This document shows, one piece after another, positions 5,305-7,583 of a stretch of 7,583 nt of DNA. This stretch comes from an uncultured Clostridia bacterium (lineage in GTDB: Bacteria > Bacillota > Clostridia > Christensenellales > Borkfalkiaceae): positions 1-7,583 of the forward strand of contig CAMPBJ010000043.1 in assembly GCA_946637575.1 (NCBI GenBank). Direction: 5' to 3'. Every line of letters begins with the position of its first letter. The stretch's first letter is position 1. The notes below the pieces were generated by a model. It ran no database searches and was not told the DNA's origin. It was given only the letters and a program-made list of their open reading frames with translations. Position numbers and translations under genes: made by a program.

Positions 5305-6504
5305 GTGGTCTACGAAAAACCGAACGAAAACAGAAAAGTTTTTGAAAGAAGTATGGCGGATTTGTGGAATCTTGCCTGTCTTTACGTTTCACTTATCTGT
5401 TGCTTTTTGGTCTTGGTGGGCAGATCATTAAGAATAGATATTTTAACCAGCGTCGGAACACGTATAATGATCGTATTCCAGTTTTTTTGTGTTTTCTTGG
5501 TCGAACTTTTTATAAACGGCACTAAAAAACTAAAAAAGGAATATATACTCTTTTTAGTGCTTTTTTTAATCTTTGTGTTGTGTGGGGTCATATATCTTAA
5601 TGATTTACTAAAAGACTACGTTTTGTTTTTCTGCACGTTGATGTTTCCCGCATATTTATTGAGTTTTTATAGAATTAAACACGTAAAACAAGCGAAAGTT
5701 GCAGTTTACGTGTTCGCTTTTATTGTCGCAATACTGTTTATATATCTTTATTTTTCGCCTTACAGTCACATATTTTATGCCGAATACGGGATAATAAATG
5801 TCTCCGCATTAACGCTCGGGTTTTCTAATCCGAACGAGACGGGAATCTACGCTATGGTGCTTGCCTTTATATTTCTCTCAAGTTTTTTTGAAAATAAAGG
5901 TTTTATAATAAGGGCACTGTCGTTGATGCTTGTCGGCATTTTTACATATATGACTTTTCTTACGGAAAGTAGAACTTGTTTTATTCTTCTTTTGATAACC
6001 TTAGTTGCATATGCTTTTAATTTAGTTAAGAGAATAAATGAGAACTTGATTGTAGTCGCATTTATTTTGCCTATAATATCTTTTATTATATTTCTTATTT
6101 TCCCTGACGCTTTACGGTCTTTGATCGTTTTAGGCGAGTCTGCCGATACCGGCAGAAGTTACATCTACGAAGAGGTATTGAACGAGGTAAGTATAGGAAC
6201 GTTCTTTTTCGGGAACTTCGGCACGTATCTTAACGCAAACTTCCACAACAGTTACGTATCTTTATTTATGTCCTTCGGTTTATTCGGTATAATTGCATAT
6301 CTCGTTTACGTTAAACATATGTACTCTGCGTACTATGTGAAGTTAAGGAAATCTAAAAAACCTAACTACGTGGCTTTTGCAGGAGCACTTTGCATAATTG
6401 TGCACGGAGTGTCCGAGTCCGCGTTTTTAACATCGGGTGTTGCGTATGCACTTTTAGGGAGCCTTCTCTTCGTACTATCGCTTCCTACGGAGATAAAAGA
6501 ATGA
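5305..6504 (+). CDS. Wzy-like polysaccharide polymerase / O-antigen ligase family membrane protein
   Basis: From GTG 5305 the protein has 399 residues; ATG 5284 would add seven. GTG is preferred because TAAGGAG (5292-5298) sits 6 nt upstream, while the ATG has no Shine-Dalgarno. The protein is very hydrophobic, with about 12 predicted membrane segments near residues 24-41, 52-71, 80-97, 103-121, 130-150, 178-196, 200-219, 222-240, 246-268, 316-340, 355-375 and 377-393. The largest loop (about 269-315) lies in the second half, as in Wzy and WaaL proteins, and includes TGRSYIYEEVL (282-292, Arg284) and FHNSY (313-317, His314). LTESRT (219-224, Arg223), just before a helix, is another family hallmark. 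The likely role is joining flipped lipid-linked repeat units on the outer face; sequence alone does not separate polymerase from ligase. Position among transferase genes favours polymerase. The stop overlaps the next start as ATGA. Confidence 0.87.
   Translation: MVYEKPNENRKVFERSMADLWNLACLYVSLICCFLVLVGRSLRIDILTSVGTRIMIVFQFFCVFLVELFINGTKKLKKEYILFLVLFLIFVLCGVIYLNDLLKDYVLFFCTLMFPAYLLSFYRIKHVKQAKVAVYVFAFIVAILFIYLYFSPYSHIFYAEYGIINVSALTLGFSNPNETGIYAMVLAFIFLSSFFENKGFIIRALSLMLVGIFTYMTFLTESRTCFILLLITLVAYAFNLVKRINENLIVVAFILPIISFIIFLIFPDALRSLIVLGESADTGRSYIYEEVLNEVSIGTFFFGNFGTYLNANFHNSYVSLFMSFGLFGIIAYLVYVKHMYSAYYVKLRKSKKPNYVAFAGALCIIVHGVSESAFLTSGVAYALLGSLLFVLSLPTEIKE
5519..5567 (+). repeat. Intragenic inverted repeat followed by T7 (terminator-shaped)
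   Basis: GCACTAAAAA (5519-5528) and TTTTTAGTGC (5551-5560) are perfect 10-bp inverted arms around a 22-nt loop, followed at once by seven T (5561-5567). ACTAAAAAA occurs twice in a row on the left (5521-5529 and 5529-5537), so a second, shorter 8-bp pairing with the same right arm is possible. The structure lies inside the polymerase gene, over a Lys-rich loop and the start of the third membrane segment. Lys codons (AAA) facing Leu/Phe codons (TTT, TTA) could make such a repeat by composition alone, and the inner stem is A-U only. Function is unproven. Confidence 0.3.
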
Positions 6505-7583
6505 AAGTAACCTTCTATTCTAATTACCTTACGCATCACCAGATACCGTTTTGCAATGCATTAGATAGAAGAGACGGCGTGGAGTTTTATTATGTCTCGA
6601 CAGAGCCTATGGAAGAAGAGAGAAAACTCGGAGGTTGGGAGTTTAAGAGCGACTATCAATATGAATTAAAGGCTTATGCGTCGGCGGAGAATAAGAGTAA
6701 AGCTTTAGAGTTGGCAAGGACAAGCGATGTTATAATCATCGGTTCTGCTCCGGAAGAATACGTAGAATATCGGATGACAAAAGGTGAGAAAAAACTCACT
6801 TTTCGTTACAGCGAAAGAATATACAAAAAAGGGCGTTGGAGAGTCCTGTCTCCAAGAGGATTGGCTTTAAGGTACAAGTCTTATTACAGATATATCAACA
6901 AACCGATCTACATGCTGTGCGCCAGCGCATATACTAAAGGCGACTTTGCGCTTTCGTGTTCATATCTCGGCAGGTGTTACAAATGGGGATATTTTCCCGA
7001 GACGAAAAAGTACGAAGATATAGAAAAGGTTATTGAAAATAAAAAGCCTAATTCTATACTTTGGACGGCAAGACTGATTGACTGGAAACATCCCGAGATC
7101 CCTATTGAGATAGCAAAAAGATTAAAGGAAGACGGTTACGGGTTTACGCTCGATATGATAGGCGTAGGACCGCTTGAGAATAAAGTTAAGGATCTCATTA
7201 GTAAATACGGCCTTGAAGATAAAGTAAGGCTACTCGGAAGTATGAGCCCCGATAAGGTCAGAGAGAAGATGGAAGAGAGCGAAGTGTTCTTATTTACGTC
7301 GGATAGAAACGAAGGGTGGGGCGCGGTGCTTAACGAATCGATGAATTCGTGCTGTTCGGTTATAGCAAACAAATCGATAGGGTCTGTGCCGTACCTAATA
7401 AAAGACGGAGAGAACGGACTGACGTATAGCGGTAAGAAGATAGATAGAATATATGAACAAGTAAAGCGGCTGTTAGGCGATAAGGAATTAAGAAAACAAC
7501 TCGGCAAAAAAGCATACGAGACGATATCGACAGAGTGGAATGCGGAAGTGGCTGCCGAAAGATTTATAAAGCTTGTAGAGAGC
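6501..7583 (+). CDS. GT4 family glycosyltransferase, C-terminus outside window
   Basis: ATG 6501 overlaps the polymerase stop (ATGA) and has GGAG (6489-6492) 8 nt upstream. The frame stays open to the last base, giving 361 residues without a stop. Family members are about 370-380 residues, so only a few are probably missing. The N-terminus (FYSNYLTHHQIPFCNAL, 5-21), STEPMEEERKLGGW (33-46), VIIIGSAPEEYVEYR (77-91), KKLTFRYSERIYKKGRWR (97-114) and LCASAYTKGDF (139-149) are characteristic of one GT4 subgroup common in clostridial exopolysaccharide loci. CYKWGYFPE (159-167) ends the acceptor half. The donor domain begins with ILWTARLIDWKHPE (186-199) and contains LDMIGVGP (217-224) and VRLLGSMSP (242-250). 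E271-x7-E279 lies in NEGWGAVLNES (270-280), and SVPYLIKDGENGL (295-307) follows. It should add another sugar of the repeat unit. Two short hairpins in its first third look like chance. Confidence 0.92.
   Translation, partial: MKVTFYSNYLTHHQIPFCNALDRRDGVEFYYVSTEPMEEERKLGGWEFKSDYQYELKAYASAENKSKALELARTSDVIIIGSAPEEYVEYRMTKGEKKLTFRYSERIYKKGRWRVLSPRGLALRYKSYYRYINKPIYMLCASAYTKGDFALSCSYLGRCYKWGYFPETKKYEDIEKVIENKKPNSILWTARLIDWKHPEIPIEIAKRLKEDGYGFTLDMIGVGPLENKVKDLISKYGLEDKVRLLGSMSPDKVREKMEESEVFLFTSDRNEGWGAVLNESMNSCCSVIANKSIGSVPYLIKDGENGLTYSGKKIDRIYEQVKRLLGDKELRKQLGKKAYETISTEWNAEVAAERFIKLVES

Noticed and set aside
1134..5591. Other minus-strand ORFs (1134-1472, 2454-2654, 3737-3985, 3865-4050, 4410-4739, 4499-4873, 5382-5591)
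   Set aside because: Each lies opposite a well-supported plus-strand gene, has no recognised domain, and two pairs overlap each other in different frames. They are reading-frame shadows.
6050..6077. TATAAT at 6072-6077 as an internal promoter for the last gene
   Set aside because: The upstream hexamer at 16-nt spacing (TTGTAG) matches only half of the -35 consensus, the start codon is over 400 nt away, and the site is in AT-rich membrane-protein coding sequence.
6140..6155. Hairpin CTGCCG / CGGCAG with a 4-nt loop in the polymerase gene
   Set aside because: Only 6-7 bp, no T-tract after it, and it encodes the conserved ADTGR loop. Several such stems are expected by chance in 7.5 kb.
6836..6855. 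Hairpin TTGGAGA / TCTCCAA with a 6-nt loop
   Set aside because: A 7-bp stem with no T-tract. A rough random expectation gives about three 7-bp stems with short loops in a window this size, so it is not notable.
7136..7507. Minus-strand ORF of 123 codons
   Set aside because: It is fully antisense to the conserved donor domain of the glycosyltransferase at 6501-7583. Its Ser/Leu/Pro-rich product shows no recognisable domain.
1..7583. CRISPR arrays, tRNA/rRNA genes, insertion sequences, attachment sites, riboswitches
   Set aside because: The window is fully covered by coding sequence. No spaced repeats, transposase-like protein, clover-leaf pattern or long non-coding leader was seen.

Overview
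The window is the inside of a bacterial surface-polysaccharide (exopolysaccharide, capsule or wall-glycan) biosynthesis operon. All seven genes are on the + strand, and both ends are cut by the window. By eye the DNA is moderately AT-rich, with many TTA, AAA and GAA codons but also many TCG, ACG, GCG and CCG codons. The protein families are those common in polysaccharide loci of Gram-positive Clostridia-type Bacillota: a TupA-like ATP-grasp protein and several GT4 subfamilies seen in Lachnospiraceae and relatives. An uncultured clostridial gut-type bacterium is a reasonable but low-confidence guess.

Layout: (1) 1-294, C-terminal end of a GT4 glycosyltransferase; (2) 294-1430, GT4 glycosyltransferase; (3) 1423-2304, TupA-like ATP-grasp protein; (4) 2305-3513, GT4 glycosyltransferase with an FPSK motif; (5) 3506-4096, left-handed beta-helix (hexapeptide) acyltransferase; (6) 4083-5294, GT4 glycosyltransferase with a cysteine-rich insert; (7) 5305-6504 (or from 5284), multi-pass membrane protein of the Wzy polymerase / O-antigen ligase type; (8) 6501-7583, GT4 glycosyltransferase running off the right edge. 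Item 1 is a fragment, so the window holds six complete CDS and two partial ones. There is essentially no intergenic DNA. Junctions are overlaps of 1, 8, 8, 14 and 4 nt, one direct abutment, and one junction that is either an 11-nt overlap or a 10-nt gap depending on the start chosen. No promoter or credible operon terminator was found, so the genes are most likely one translationally coupled transcript that begins and ends outside the window.

Working model (inference): five retaining GT-B transferases add sugars in turn to a lipid-linked repeat unit on the cytoplasmic face. The hexapeptide enzyme adds an acyl (probably acetyl) group. The ATP-grasp enzyme may form an amide with an amino acid or amino sugar, by analogy with teichuronopeptide synthesis. 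The Wzy-like protein then polymerises flipped units on the outer face. The priming transferase, flippase, chain-length regulators and nucleotide-sugar genes expected of a complete Wzx/Wzy locus are not in this window.

I found no clearly new biological system. The points most worth a second look are the ATP-grasp gene as a sign of an amino-acid-decorated glycan, the GTG start of the polymerase with the only strong Shine-Dalgarno/start pair that contradicts the longest ORF, the terminator-shaped inverted repeat inside the polymerase gene, and the matching N-terminal basic helices of the two tailoring enzymes.
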